NCBI RefSeq assembly: GCF_029910095.1
Contig: NZ_CP094526.1
Coordinates: 3,162,001 to 3,226,000 of the forward strand
Direction: 5' to 3'
DNA from: Bradyrhizobium sp. ISRA464
GTDB taxonomy: Bacteria; Pseudomonadota; Alphaproteobacteria; Rhizobiales; Xanthobacteraceae
DNA: 64,000 nucleotides
Translations under genes and position numbers: made by a program
Shown: one piece after another, positions 52,999 to 63,514 of the stretch
How the letters are laid out: each line of letters begins with the position of its first letter
Position numbering within the stretch: the first letter of the stretch is position 1
Notes under the pieces: model-generated
Seen by the model: only the letters and a program-made list of their open reading frames with translations
Told to the model about the DNA's origin: nothing
The model's database searches: none

Positions 52999-53592
52999 TC
53001 AGGCAAGGGCGTCGCCGCGCGCGATGATGGCGAAGCGGTCGGACAGCTCGGCGAGCGCGACGTCGTGAATGACCTTTGCCGCAATCGTGCCGCCGATGCC
53101 GTCCGGCAGGTCGCGGGTGGCGCAGCTGTCGGCGTCGATGGTGGTGCGGAAGCCGAGATCGAGCGCCGCACGGGCGGTGGAGCTGACGCACATATGCGTC
53201 ATGAAGCCGGCGAGAACCAGCTCCTTGCAGCCGGTCGCGGCAAGCTGCGCGTCGAGCTCGGTGCCGGCGAACGCGTTCGGCAATTCCTTCTCGATCACGG
53301 CTTCGCCCGAGCGCGGTGCCAGCGGTGCGACGATCGCGCCGCGCTCGGCGGTACGGTCGAACAGGCTTCCGGGCCGTCCCTTGTGCGCGATGTGGAAGAT
53401 CGCAGCGCCGCTCTCCCGCGCCTGGGCAAGCAACGCGGTGGCGCGCGCAATCGCGGCGTTGGCGTCGGGCAGGGCGAGGGGACCTGCGAGATACTCGTTC
53501 TGGATATCGATCAGCACCAGGCAGGCGTCGCCGAGGCGAGGCGGGGTGAGGTCGATACCGGCAAGCTGCATCAGTGTTTTGGCCGCGGTCAT
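52999..53592 (-). CDS. Isochorismatase-like cysteine hydrolase
   Basis: A 197-residue protein: CLVLIDIQNEYLAG with the catalytic Asp, AGTELDAQLAATGCKELVLAGFMTHMCVSSTARAALDLGF with the nucleophile Cys in THMCVSSTAR, and the catalytic Lys in IEKELPNAF. The family includes nicotinamidase-like and carbamate hydrolases; the substrate is unknown. It is divergent from a LysR gene, the typical layout for a regulated pair, and GST follows on the same strand. Confidence 0.9.
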   Translation of the reverse strand: MTAAKTLMQLAGIDLTPPRLGDACLVLIDIQNEYLAGPLALPDANAAIARATALLAQARESGAAIFHIAHKGRPGSLFDRTAERGAIVAPLAPRSGEAVIEKELPNAFAGTELDAQLAATGCKELVLAGFMTHMCVSSTARAALDLGFRTTIDADSCATRDLPDGIGGTIAAKVIHDVALAELSDRFAIIARGDALA

Positions 53593-53660
53593 GGTTCTGA
53601 AGTCTCCCGGAAGTTTGCTCGTTCAGAATAGCCGTGGAGCGTCCTGCCGTTATGCAGGGA

Positions 53661-53692
53661 TATTGCAGCCGGTGGCTGCGTTATTGCAGGTG
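53661..53692. promoter_or_regulatory. Candidate LysR binding region
   Basis: GCAGCC-GGT-GGCTGC is a perfect 6-bp inverted repeat (53665-53679) inside ATTGCAGCCGGTGGCTGCG, followed by another ATTGCAG 10 bases on (direct repeat of TATTGCAG / TTATTGCAG). It lies between the divergent isochorismatase and LysR genes, 40-60 bp before the LysR ATG. Confidence 0.45.
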
Positions 53693-53719
53693 AGGCAGTG
53701 GCGATGTAGCCTTGCAGCC

Positions 53720-54559
53720 ATGAACTGGGACGATCTTCGCATCATCGCGGCCGTCAGGGACGAGGGCACGTATGCGGGCGCCAGCGCCCGGCTGCGCATC
53801 GACGAGACCACGGTCGGCCGCAGGCTGGCACGCATCGAGCGTGCGCTTGGCTTGCGCCTATTCGAGGCCGCCGACGGCGTGCGTACGCCGACCCGGCAAT
53901 GCGAGATGGTGCTGGCGCATGTCCAGGCGATGGCCGCGCATGCCGAGGACATCGGCCGTATCGGCGAGAGCCTCCCGGGTCCGGTGGGCCGGCTTCGCGT
54001 AGCTTCCACCAATGCGGTCGCTGAAGAGGTGCTGGCGCCGCGCGCGAGCGATTTCCTGCGCGCCAATCCGGGCCTGACCCTGCAATTCCTGACGTCGAGC
54101 GACAACGTCAAATTCTCGCGCTGGGAGGCGGACCTCGCGATCCGCCTGCGCAAGCCCGACAAGGGCGACTTCGCGATCTCGAAGCTCGCCGAGGTCAGGC
54201 TGTATTTTTTCGAGCCGATCACGGCCGCCGCTACGGGCGAAGCGGTGACCTGTGCCTATCCCGATGAGCTCGAAGGTATCCCCGAGATGCAGTTCCTGCG
54301 TGCGCGGAGAATTCGCGCGCGCTGCGTCACCGACAATGTTCGCGTCATCCGCACGCTGATCCAGTCGCATCAGGCGGCCGGCGTGCTGCCCGAATATGGC
54401 TCCGCGGCCTTGCTGGCTGATCGCCGTCTGCGCGCCACGCTGCTGCCGAAGCGACGCGACGTTTGGCTGTTGGTGCAAAATCACCTCAAGCGCGACCCTG
54501 CTGCGCGGGTCACGATCGATTGGGTGCGCAGCTGCTTTCAGGATGTTTCGCGGGGCTGA
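53720..54559 (+). CDS. LysR family transcriptional regulator
   Basis: A 279-residue regulator. The winged helix at the N-terminus reads MNWDDLRIIAAVRDEGTYAG then RLRIDETTVGRRLARIERALGLRLFEA. The C-terminal periplasmic-binding-like domain (about 85-275) has GRLRVASTNAVAEEVLAP and HQAAGVLPEYGSAALL. It is 127 bp from the divergent isochorismatase gene, its likely target. The longer frame to 53069 is a shadow. Confidence 0.93.
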   Translation: MNWDDLRIIAAVRDEGTYAGASARLRIDETTVGRRLARIERALGLRLFEAADGVRTPTRQCEMVLAHVQAMAAHAEDIGRIGESLPGPVGRLRVASTNAVAEEVLAPRASDFLRANPGLTLQFLTSSDNVKFSRWEADLAIRLRKPDKGDFAISKLAEVRLYFFEPITAAATGEAVTCAYPDELEGIPEMQFLRARRIRARCVTDNVRVIRTLIQSHQAAGVLPEYGSAALLADRRLRATLLPKRRDVWLLVQNHLKRDPAARVTIDWVRSCFQDVSRG

Positions 54560-54739
54560 CGTCGCGCGTCTTCAGTTCTTGAATCAGGTCTCAAATGACG
54601 GCCGTCGGCGAAACGGTTTACATCTGCAGGGCGGGCGGCGGCGCTTGGAGTGACGCGGGCGACTGCCCCGCCGCATCGCGGCTGATGATTGATACAGATG
54701 TCCTCGCACGAGGAAAGCGTCCCCGTGCGATACGTTGGA

Positions 54740-55045
54740 CTAGCCGCCGAACATCTCGACGCCGGAGACCAGCGTCGCCTTCACGGCTCCCAGTTTTTCT
54801 ATTTCCTCGGCAATTCGGATGGTTGCGGCAGCGCTCACGCCCGTGATGACGCTGACATAGTCAAAGCTCGACCCGCGGGTCGAATAGAGCCGACACTGGC
54901 CTCCGGCCTTTAGAACGACTTTCGTGACATCGTTCGCGCCCCTCTTCTTCTGGGCCTCGCTTTGTGCCCGGCCTCTTTCGGTGCGAGTGATGAGATAAAA
55001 ATACGTCACCTCATCCTTGGCGACACCTTTTGAAATCCGCCTCAT
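54740..55045 (-). CDS. GYD-like small protein
   Basis: A 101-residue protein, MRRISKGVAKDEVTYFYLIT... with the ending STRGSSFDYVSVITGVSAAATIRIAEEIEKLGAVKATLVSG, close to the GYD-domain pattern (ferredoxin-like small proteins). GGAGGA lies 7 bases before ATG 55045. Function not known; it is alone between LysR and the large cyclase gene. Confidence 0.75.
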   Translation of the reverse strand: MRRISKGVAKDEVTYFYLITRTERGRAQSEAQKKRGANDVTKVVLKAGGQCRLYSTRGSSFDYVSVITGVSAAATIRIAEEIEKLGAVKATLVSGVEMFGG

Positions 55046-55206
55046 TATTGATTCCTCCACTATGATCGCGTCCGCTGGACGCGGCCGATACAATCGAGCC
55101 AGTCGCAGAGGATTGTCAATATTGGTTGAATTCTTATCCGGGCGTCACAAGTTCGGACGACGCTTGCGCCCCTGCGAACGCAGCCAGGACTTGCAGATCG
55201 GGCAAA

Positions 55207-58200
55207 TCACGAGGCGCGCATGTCAAGCAACGCCCTGGCTTCCTTCAGGTCGGGCGCATCAAGGCCTTCTGCGAACCAGCCGTAGATCGAGGCGAGCAGA
55301 TCATGGGCCTCGGCATGTCTGCCCTGTTCGCGCAGGAGACGCGCCAGACCGATCGACGTTCGCAATTCGAAGGGCTTTGTGCTCTGCAGCTGTGCGACGG
55401 CGATGGCCTGACGATAGTTCTGCTCCGCCGCGACTGGATCGCCTGTCGCGTTCAACAGTGTGCCGCGCAGCCGATACAATTCGGCCTCGCCGTACCGCTC
55501 GTCAGTCGCCTCGATGACCTGCTTGGCCTCGGCGAGGCAGCTTAATCCCTCGGCGGGCCTTTCGAGTTTGGCGTAGGCGTCGGCGAGCATCATCAGGAGG
55601 TCCGGGGTGCCTGTGACGGCTCCGGTCGTTCTAATTGTCGTCATCGCCTGATGGATCAGCGACAGCCCTTCCTGCGGCTGTCCGAGCAGGGTCAACGACA
55701 CGCCTCGGTACGCCGTAGCCCAACCCAGATGCAACGGAAAGCCGCGCTCGGTCGAGAGCGCGAGCAGTTCTTCCTCGTGCTGCTGTAGGTTCGGCGAGCC
55801 GATGATGCGTTCGACAGGGCACGCCGAGAGCAACACTTCGACCAGCGTCTGGGTATGGTTGAGCCGACGTGCCTCCGACAAGGCTTCGTTCAACCGCGTC
55901 CGGGCCTCGTCCAAGTGGCCGAGCACGGCGAGAGTCCAGGCCAGATAGGCAAGGGTCATCACAAAGGGATCGGCGAACGAGACGCCGCTCCGATGCGCCG
56001 GATCCGCAAGGCCGTGACAGCGCTCCAGGAGCTCGCGGGCCGCGGCGAATTCGCCGAGGAAGAGGCGGGTGCGCCCGTTGGCCCAACGGCCGACCAATTG
56101 GGCTGCGACATCGTTTCGCGCCTCGCCGACTCGCTCCAGTTGCTCGGCCAGCTCGAGCGCGCGCCGGTGTTCGCCCCGGACCCGGTGAAACGAGGACTGG
56201 CCGAGGATCACCGGCCAGAGGTAGCGTGGTTGATCGATCCGCTCGGCGAGAACGCGGGCGCGGCCAAGAGTCTCACCCACTTCAGGCGCCGAATAGCCCT
56301 TCATAGCCATCTGCGCCAATGCAAGCGCGAGTTGCAGGTCGAGTTCCTGCTTGCGTCGCTCAGGCGTGTCCTGCAACCCTTTCAGCGCGTCCAACCCCTT
56401 CCGCAATTGGGTGGCGGCCTCAATCGTAGCCGAGCGCGCGAGCGCCTGCTGACCGGCCTTGAGCCAGTAAGAGACCGCCTTGTCGGTCAGCCCGGCCTCG
56501 GTGCAGTGCCGCGCGAGCACGGCGGGTTGAGTTGCGCAGATGTCGGGAAACTGTGCCTCCAGCGCTGCGGCAATCCGGCCGTGAACCTGATGGCGGGTGC
56601 TCCGTAGCATCGTGCCGTACGCGGTATCCTGCACAAGCGCGTGCTTGAACGTGTACTCTGCGTCAGGCGGCGTACCGCGCCTGAATATCAACTCGGCGTT
56701 CACGAGCTGCTGCAAGGTTTCGTTCAACGGCGCGGGCGGCATTCCTGCGACGGCGCTGATCAATTCGTGCGAGAATTGCCGGCCGAGCGCAGCGGCGATC
56801 TGCGCCACATTGCTGGTGGGGGCAAGGCGATCGAGCCGTGCCAGCAGCGATTCCTGCAGCGACGTCGGGATCGCAACCTGGGTCACCGGGCCGGCGGCGA
56901 CGTACCGATCATCCTGCTCGACCAGCACGCCGCTTTCGACGACAGCCTTGGTCAATTCCTCGACGAACAGCGGTACGCCGTCGGTTCGTTCGGTGATCTG
57001 GTCCGCAATCTCCTGCGGCAGGACCTTGCGGGCCGTGAGGTGCACGATCATCTCGGTGCAGTGCCGCCGCTGGAGGCGGTCGAGACCGATCATCGTCACC
57101 TGGGGACGGCCGGCCCAGGGCGGGACAAAATCGGGACGGAAGGTTGCGATCGCGAGCAGCGGCAGGGCAGGGGCGCGATCCATGATCTGCCCGAACAATT
57201 CGAGAGAGGTCGAGTCGGCCCAGTGCATGTCCTCCATGAGGAACAGCAACGGCTGGCGCGTTGCCAAACCCTCGAGCTGCGCGAGCAGCGCCTGCAGGGT
57301 CCTTTCCTTGCGCTTTTGCGGCGTCAGATCGAGAGCCGGATAGCGCCCGCCATCGGGGATCGACAGCAGGCCGGCGAACAGCGACATGGTCTCGGCGCGG
57401 CCGCTAGCCGGCGTGACGAGCGACGCCTCCAGCTTCGCCAGCCGTTGCTCGTCCTTGTCGTCGCGACGAAAGCCCGCGGTTCGTTCGAGCTGTGCGATAA
57501 CCGGGTAGAGCGCTGTATCTTGGTGGTAGGGCGAGCAGAATTGCCGCACCACCGTATGCGGCTCGCTGCTCAGCCGCTCCAGCACCGTCTGTGCGATCCG
57601 TGACTTGCCGATGCCGGCCTCGCCCGACAGCAGGACGACCGAGCCCTCGCCATGCTGCACGCCGTCCCAGCGTTGCATGAGCTGGTCGAGCTCCTGGTAG
57701 CGGTTGACCAGCGGCAACGCACTTGCGCGCAGCGCCTCGTACCGGCTTTCGGCTGCGCTGACGCCCAGCGCCCGCCATACCTTGACCGGCTCGTCGAAGC
57801 CCTTGAGCGGAAACGTCCCGAGCTCGCGGTAGTCGAACAGGCCGCCGGTCAGGCGGCGGGTGCTCGATGAGATCACCACGGTGCCGGGCTCGGCGATTGC
57901 CTGCAGTCGCGCGGCCAGGTTCGGCGTCTCGCCGATCACCGCCTGCTCTTCGGCGAGGCCGGCCGAGATCAGGTCGCCGACGACCACAAGACCGGTCGCG
58001 ATGCCGATACGGACCTGCAAGGAGTCGCCGACCGGCGAGGCGAGCTTCGGCACCTCCTCGACCAGCGTCAGGCCCGCCCTGACGGCGCGTTCGGCGTCAT
58101 GTTCGTGCGCCTGGGGGTAACCGAAATAGGCGAGGACTCCGTCGCCCATATATCTGGCGACAAAACCCTTCGCGCCGGTGATGATGTCGGCGCAGCAGCT

Positions 58201-58548
58201 CTGGTAGGCGCCGATGACCTCGCGCAAATCCTCGGGGTCGAGTCGCGTCGACAGCGCGGTCGAGCCTACAAGATCGCAGAACATGATCGTCAGTTGACGG
58301 CGCTCTGCTGCATCATGCTTGCGAGGTGGAGCGGTTGCCGTCAGCGCAACGGGGGAGGCGCTCTTGTCGACGGCTCCGAGTTCGGCGGCAGCCCGCAGGA
58401 ATTTGCGGCGGTGCCCGAGCAGCACGCCGAGCTTCTCCAGATCTTCATCGGTTAAATAAGGGACGACGCTGAGGTCGACGGCGTTCTCTCGGAATATCTG
58501 CGCATATCGGTCCAGACCGATGCTGTGAAGCCAACTGTCGATATCCAA
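55207..58548 (-). CDS. SAM domain - class III cyclase - AAA ATPase - TPR multidomain protein
   Basis: A 1113-residue protein. SAM domain 3-55 (WLHSIGLDRYAQIFRENAVD), cyclase domain about 83-262 with metal ligands Asp92 (IMFCDLVGST) and Asp136 (RYMGDGVLAYFGYP) and Asn210/Arg214 (GETPNLAARL), an AAA_16-type ATPase with Walker A GEAGIGKS (309-316) and Walker B LFLMEDMHWADS (about 435-446), then a long TPR-like helical tail to the end. Arg132 replaces the usual adenine-contacting Lys, so the cyclase specificity is unclear. The start TTG 58548 has AAGAGG 8 bases upstream; the longer frame to 58716 is not supported. Confidence 0.88.
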   Translation of the reverse strand: MDIDSWLHSIGLDRYAQIFRENAVDLSVVPYLTDEDLEKLGVLLGHRRKFLRAAAELGAVDKSASPVALTATAPPRKHDAAERRQLTIMFCDLVGSTALSTRLDPEDLREVIGAYQSCCADIITGAKGFVARYMGDGVLAYFGYPQAHEHDAERAVRAGLTLVEEVPKLASPVGDSLQVRIGIATGLVVVGDLISAGLAEEQAVIGETPNLAARLQAIAEPGTVVISSSTRRLTGGLFDYRELGTFPLKGFDEPVKVWRALGVSAAESRYEALRASALPLVNRYQELDQLMQRWDGVQHGEGSVVLLSGEAGIGKSRIAQTVLERLSSEPHTVVRQFCSPYHQDTALYPVIAQLERTAGFRRDDKDEQRLAKLEASLVTPASGRAETMSLFAGLLSIPDGGRYPALDLTPQKRKERTLQALLAQLEGLATRQPLLFLMEDMHWADSTSLELFGQIMDRAPALPLLAIATFRPDFVPPWAGRPQVTMIGLDRLQRRHCTEMIVHLTARKVLPQEIADQITERTDGVPLFVEELTKAVVESGVLVEQDDRYVAAGPVTQVAIPTSLQESLLARLDRLAPTSNVAQIAAALGRQFSHELISAVAGMPPAPLNETLQQLVNAELIFRRGTPPDAEYTFKHALVQDTAYGTMLRSTRHQVHGRIAAALEAQFPDICATQPAVLARHCTEAGLTDKAVSYWLKAGQQALARSATIEAATQLRKGLDALKGLQDTPERRKQELDLQLALALAQMAMKGYSAPEVGETLGRARVLAERIDQPRYLWPVILGQSSFHRVRGEHRRALELAEQLERVGEARNDVAAQLVGRWANGRTRLFLGEFAAARELLERCHGLADPAHRSGVSFADPFVMTLAYLAWTLAVLGHLDEARTRLNEALSEARRLNHTQTLVEVLLSACPVERIIGSPNLQQHEEELLALSTERGFPLHLGWATAYRGVSLTLLGQPQEGLSLIHQAMTTIRTTGAVTGTPDLLMMLADAYAKLERPAEGLSCLAEAKQVIEATDERYGEAELYRLRGTLLNATGDPVAAEQNYRQAIAVAQLQSTKPFELRTSIGLARLLREQGRHAEAHDLLASIYGWFAEGLDAPDLKEARALLDMRAS

Positions 58549-58832
58549 GTCAGGGCCTCTTGGCAGCTTGTCAGTGGCAGCTTGCGATCCGTAACAATTC
58601 CAATGGGGTACTGCTTGTGCCGCGGAATTTTGCGCTTGCCGGTATCGTAGTCCGGAAAGCAGCATGCCGCAGGCACAAGGGTATTTCCCTGCCTGTTGTA
58701 GATTTGCCGTTGCCATTCGTCAAAGCGTCTCGCCTTCGAAAGCTGCCCAGACTCGAGGCAATCATTGGCGAAGTGCAGACTTTGGAGCAACGACCTTCCC
58801 GGCGTCCAGGCGCAGGCATTCTGTGCTCCAAA

Positions 58833-58862
58833 CAAAAACCCCGGCATCGCTGCCGGGGTTTC
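58833..58862 (-). terminator. Duplicated copy of the groEL terminator
   Basis: AAAACCCCGGC / GCCGGGGTTT with loop ATCGCT matches the terminator at 61767-61799 base for base in the stem. It follows the groEL fragment and was evidently duplicated with it. It may still end transcripts entering from the right. Confidence 0.85.
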
Positions 58863-58864
58863 GC

Positions 58865-59102
58865 TTATCGTGGATAGCTTGAGAGGCTGGATCGGAAGTC
58901 CATGCCGCCCATGCCGCGGCCCGGAGGCATTGCGAGGCCGGCAGCGGCCTTCTTCGGCAACTCGGCGACCATCGCCTCGATGGTGATCAGCAGCGCGCCA
59001 ACCGAGGCAGCGTTCTGGATCGCGGTGCGCACGACCTTGGTCGGGTCGATGATGCACTTCTTGACGAGGTCGGCAATTCACCGGTCCGGGAGTCGAAGCC
59101 CG
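58865..59102 (-). pseudogene. Truncated 3' fragment of groEL
   Basis: About 240 bp align with the 3' end of the intact groEL gene (61829-62050 region), coding [20 protein letters not shown], then AELPKK and [12 protein letters not shown]. The stop codon is changed (TGA to CGA), a base is missing near 59075-59080, and the match ends abruptly near 59102, so only the last roughly 75 codons remain. With the copied terminator this is a decayed partial duplication of a groEL locus, lying about 3 kb from the intact gene. It is not expected to make a working chaperonin. Confidence 0.88.
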
Positions 59103-59538
59103 CCGGCGCGGGCCTCTGAGGAATGATCTGGGTCGTAAGACGCCCGACTATGTCGCACACGGGCGGCACTTGCGTCACGTTGTGCATGAGCGCAATTTCC
59201 AAAATTGCCTGACCCTGCGCATCAGAAGTCCTGTGCTGCCCACGCCTTGCGCACGATCTAGCCGATGCGGTTCAGAGACGTGCGACATCCGCATCGATCG
59301 CACGCAGCATCGCCATCTCCGGAAATTGGAACTTCCGGGTTCCCGCAGTGCTACCGTAAGACTCACGTAAGGCTCACGCGCATTTTATTGTTGCGTCCGG
59401 CCACGCATTTCTGCATCTAACTCCCGAAAATGCTGCGTACAGAAATTCCGTCTGGCCAAGCGTTTGGAGTTGTTTTTTGAGAGTGTATCTGAGTGAGTTG
59501 GTTCTCGTTGCGCGTCGCCTCACTACGGGGCCCCGCTA
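59103..59538. other. 436-bp stretch without a confident gene
   Basis: No credible ORF and no clear hairpin. The last part before 59539 should hold the promoter of the Crp/Fnr gene. Possibly remnant sequence of the lost duplicated locus, but no similarity to groEL or groES is visible. Confidence 0.5.
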
Positions 59539-60318
59539 GTGAGTCCTCCCGGCGGAATCGGTAATCGCCTTCTTGCATCACTGCCGGCAGCGGACCTCGA
59601 TCTGCTGAGGCCCGAATTGGAGATCGTTGCGCTCGAGCAGGACACGGTGATCTCGCGAGCGGGTGACCAAATCGATCACGTGTACTTTCCATATGGCGGC
59701 GCCATTTCGCTCATGATCGAAATGGCGGACGGACACACCGTTGCCACCGGCGTGATCGGGCGCGAGGGGGTCGTGGGCAGTCTTTCGGTGCTCGGGTCGT
59801 CACCGTCGGCCATTACCGCGGTCGTCCATGCGGCGGGCTCCGCTTCGCGGATTCCTGCGTCACGATTTTACACGGCCTTCGGCCGCAGCCCCGCGATCCG
59901 GCAGGTCATTCAAAGTCACTTCAGGGCGATGCTGATACAGTTTCAGCTCGGTTCGGCCTGCAATGCGCTGCATCCGGTCGAAGCCCGCATGGCGCGCTGG
60001 CTGCTCCAGCTTCGCGATCGCGTCGACAGCGACGTCCTCCCGCTGACCCAGCAGGCGCTGTCGCAGATCCTCGGTGTGCGACGAACGACGGTGACGCTGC
60101 TGATGCGCAATCTGCGCGCGCGTGGCGCGATCAGGTCCGATCAACGAGGCCGGATCGAGATCGACCGGTCGCGGCTTTCGGCGGTGGCGTGCGAATGCCA
60201 CCGCGTCATGCGTCTCGAAGCCGAGGAGATCTTCTCGGACCACAAGATCCGATCTCACGCGGCGGCTCGAGCTGACGATCCGTGCATCCCGGAAATCGAA
60301 GCGGACGACGCGGTGTGA
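59539..60318 (+). CDS. Crp/Fnr family transcriptional regulator
   Basis: A 259-residue regulator with an N-terminal cyclic-nucleotide-binding-like beta-barrel (about 15-130: LEIVALEQDTVISRAGDQIDHVYFPYGGAISLMIEM, GVIGREGVVGSLSVLG) and a C-terminal winged helix-turn-helix (about 165-220: LPLTQQALSQILGVRRTTVTLLMRNLRARG). There are no FNR-type N-terminal cysteines, so it is not an iron-sulfur oxygen sensor of the FNR kind. Start GTG 59539 (MSPPGGIGNRLLAS). It is divergent from nothing nearby; small genes follow on the opposite strand. Confidence 0.9.
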   Translation: MSPPGGIGNRLLASLPAADLDLLRPELEIVALEQDTVISRAGDQIDHVYFPYGGAISLMIEMADGHTVATGVIGREGVVGSLSVLGSSPSAITAVVHAAGSASRIPASRFYTAFGRSPAIRQVIQSHFRAMLIQFQLGSACNALHPVEARMARWLLQLRDRVDSDVLPLTQQALSQILGVRRTTVTLLMRNLRARGAIRSDQRGRIEIDRSRLSAVACECHRVMRLEAEEIFSDHKIRSHAAARADDPCIPEIEADDAV

Positions 60319-60334
60319 GCGCGTTTCGGCGCGA

Positions 60335-60532
60335 TCAGCTCCTCCGCCGCCGATCAGGCTCCCGTGCGGGTTCGGATGCCGTCTCGAGCTTCGCAATCTC
60401 GCGCAGCACCTTCGCCGTCTGGCGCAACTCATTGCGCTCTGGGCCGGGCTTCAGCCGTCGTGCTTCGTCGAGAAAATCCTTGGCCTGTAGCAGCCAGGCG
60501 GATGTTTCGGTCGAGGTCTGCATGCGCCCCAT
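60335..60532 (-). CDS. Small 65-residue protein, basic and helical
   Basis: MGRMQTSTETSAWLLQAKDFLDEARRLKPGPERNELRQTAKVL..., mostly amphipathic helix with a charged C-terminus (EPAREPDRRRRS). GGAGG lies 7 bases before the first ATG; a second ATG is three codons on. It is the second of two small genes on the minus strand, 21 bp after the Zn-like gene. I have seen such short proteins in Bradyrhizobium; function unknown. Confidence 0.7.
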   Translation of the reverse strand: MGRMQTSTETSAWLLQAKDFLDEARRLKPGPERNELRQTAKVLREIAKLETASEPAREPDRRRRS

Positions 60533-60553
60533 GGTGTCCCTCCATCGCGATCA

Positions 60554-60778
60554 TCAATAGTCTGTGTCGACCTTCAGGCCGGTGAGCCGGCGCCGCACGC
60601 GGATGCTCGGCTCAGCGACCCAGGCGTCCCGCGCGAACCAGGCGTGATCGGTGCGGCAGAATGGGCAAGGTGTGCGCGAGAAGAATACCGTGCTACGTCC
60701 AAAGCTTTCGCGATCGGTTTTGATGCCGGTGGGAATCGCGTGTGCGGTTTGCGGACATTTGACCATGAGCATGCCCAT
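60554..60778 (-). CDS. Small cysteine-containing protein, possible zinc binder
   Basis: A 74-residue protein, MGMLMVKCPQTAHAIPTGIK..., with CPxT near the N-terminus and CPFCRTDH at about 38-45, forming a plausible CxnCxxC/H zinc site. The end is basic (RVRRRLTGLK). GGAGG lies close before the ATG (GGAGGCTCAC). It starts upstream of the 65-residue gene on the same strand. No function known. Confidence 0.75.
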   Translation of the reverse strand: MGMLMVKCPQTAHAIPTGIKTDRESFGRSTVFFSRTPCPFCRTDHAWFARDAWVAEPSIRVRRRLTGLKVDTDY

Positions 60779-60994
60779 GTGAGCCTCCCTCGAGATTGCC
60801 TTTTTGTTTTTTGCAGAAAAGCACCGGCCGGTTGGATTGCGCCTCTTGTCGGTGCGACCAGTTGGGGGGCATCGCGCACCTGTGGCTTTTGACAGAGCAT
60901 CGGGCAGTGGGGGCTGCATGCTCGTCACTGGGCTTCTCCAACCGGCCGGATCCCTCCTCAAACGAATCCTCGACGTGAATTGAGCGCCGCTTTT

Positions 60995-61441
60995 TTAGCC
61001 GGCTTGGTGGAGAACCTTGCCGAAATGCTTCCTGACCGGCTCACCCATTTCCGTCGCAAGCTTCTGGCCAAGCGCCCACAATTCCTTGTTCTGGTCGGAT
61101 GCCATATCGAAGGCTTTGCGGGTTTGCTCGGTAGACAAGGCCAAGACATCGGTCGCTGACCTGCTGCCGGCGAGATGGACGAAGAAATCGAGCGCGGAGG
61201 CGGTATTGGCGTATGAGATTTCGAACACCTTGAGCCCGTAGTCGGCCGCGCATCGCGCATTGCGCGAATACGTTTCGCCCAACGTCTCCGTCATCTGTTC
61301 GGAGGCGGCCCGGGCGCGGGCAAAACCCTGTTCGGCAAGATCGCCGATCATGCCGGGCAAGGCGATCTTCGGGAAGCTCGACAACGGCATGCCGAAGATA
61401 GTCGTGCCGTTCACTGTGACTTTCATTTCTGTTTCACTCAA
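60995..61441 (-). CDS. Phasin family protein
   Basis: A 148-residue protein of the phasin type: GFARARAASEQMTETLGETYSRNARCAADYGLKVFEISYANTASALDFFVHLAGSRSATDVLALSTEQTRKAFD, almost wholly amphipathic helix. Phasins coat polyhydroxyalkanoate granules. Starts at TTG 61441 with AAGGAA upstream, or at ATG 61426. No PHA synthesis genes are nearby. Confidence 0.85.
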   Translation of the reverse strand: MSETEMKVTVNGTTIFGMPLSSFPKIALPGMIGDLAEQGFARARAASEQMTETLGETYSRNARCAADYGLKVFEISYANTASALDFFVHLAGSRSATDVLALSTEQTRKAFDMASDQNKELWALGQKLATEMGEPVRKHFGKVLHQAG

Positions 61442-61766
61442 GACGCAGTTCCTTTCTCAAGCGAAAGCGTTCCTCGCAACGCTCGCTCGCGTCACGAGAG
61501 CTGACGCTCCGTGTTCGGTTCAGATTCTAGGTGAGCAGTTTTGATCAGTCCCGATCCTACTGTGCGGGACGAAAGTGGGACTGTCGGTTCGGTTTGCGAC
61601 TCTCGCCAATAATTTTTTTGAAATTGTCAACTCAGACCAAGGTATGTTTACCGGCGTGGCTGTGTATAGCGTGGACATCGTGAGCGCCAGCGGACTCCCC
61701 GCTTCAGCGTAAGGTTGTGCAGGACCCGCCACTGGCTGCGCTGCGGCAAGCACCCGGTTTGCCGCA
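61442..61766. other. 325-bp gene-free stretch between phasin and groEL
   Basis: Holds the phasin promoter region on the minus strand, with a TTGACA-like hexamer near 61627-61632, but no convincing -10 at the right distance. A/T-rich patch at 61605-61630. No ORF or hairpin besides the groEL terminator at its right edge. Confidence 0.45.
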
Positions 61767-61799
61767 AACAAAAACCCCGGCATCGCTGCCGGGGTTTTG
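61767..61799 (-). terminator. Rho-independent terminator of groESL
   Basis: AAAACCCCGGC / GCCGGGGTTTT (61771-61781 and 61788-61798), followed on the minus strand by TTTTTGTTTG. It lies 30 bases past the groEL stop. Confidence 0.92.
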
Positions 61800-61828
61800 C
61801 ATTTCGTGGATTGCCTTGAGAGGCTGGA

Positions 61829-63490
<1,662 letters not shown>

Positions 63491-63514
63491 TTAACCAGGG
63501 AGGGAGAGGGGCGC

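Noticed and set aside
54595..54846. 83-codon plus-strand frame after the LysR gene
   Set aside because: Second half is Arg/Ser-rich shadow of the GYD-like gene; the beginning (MTAVGETVYICRAGGG) is odd but there is no ribosome-binding site.
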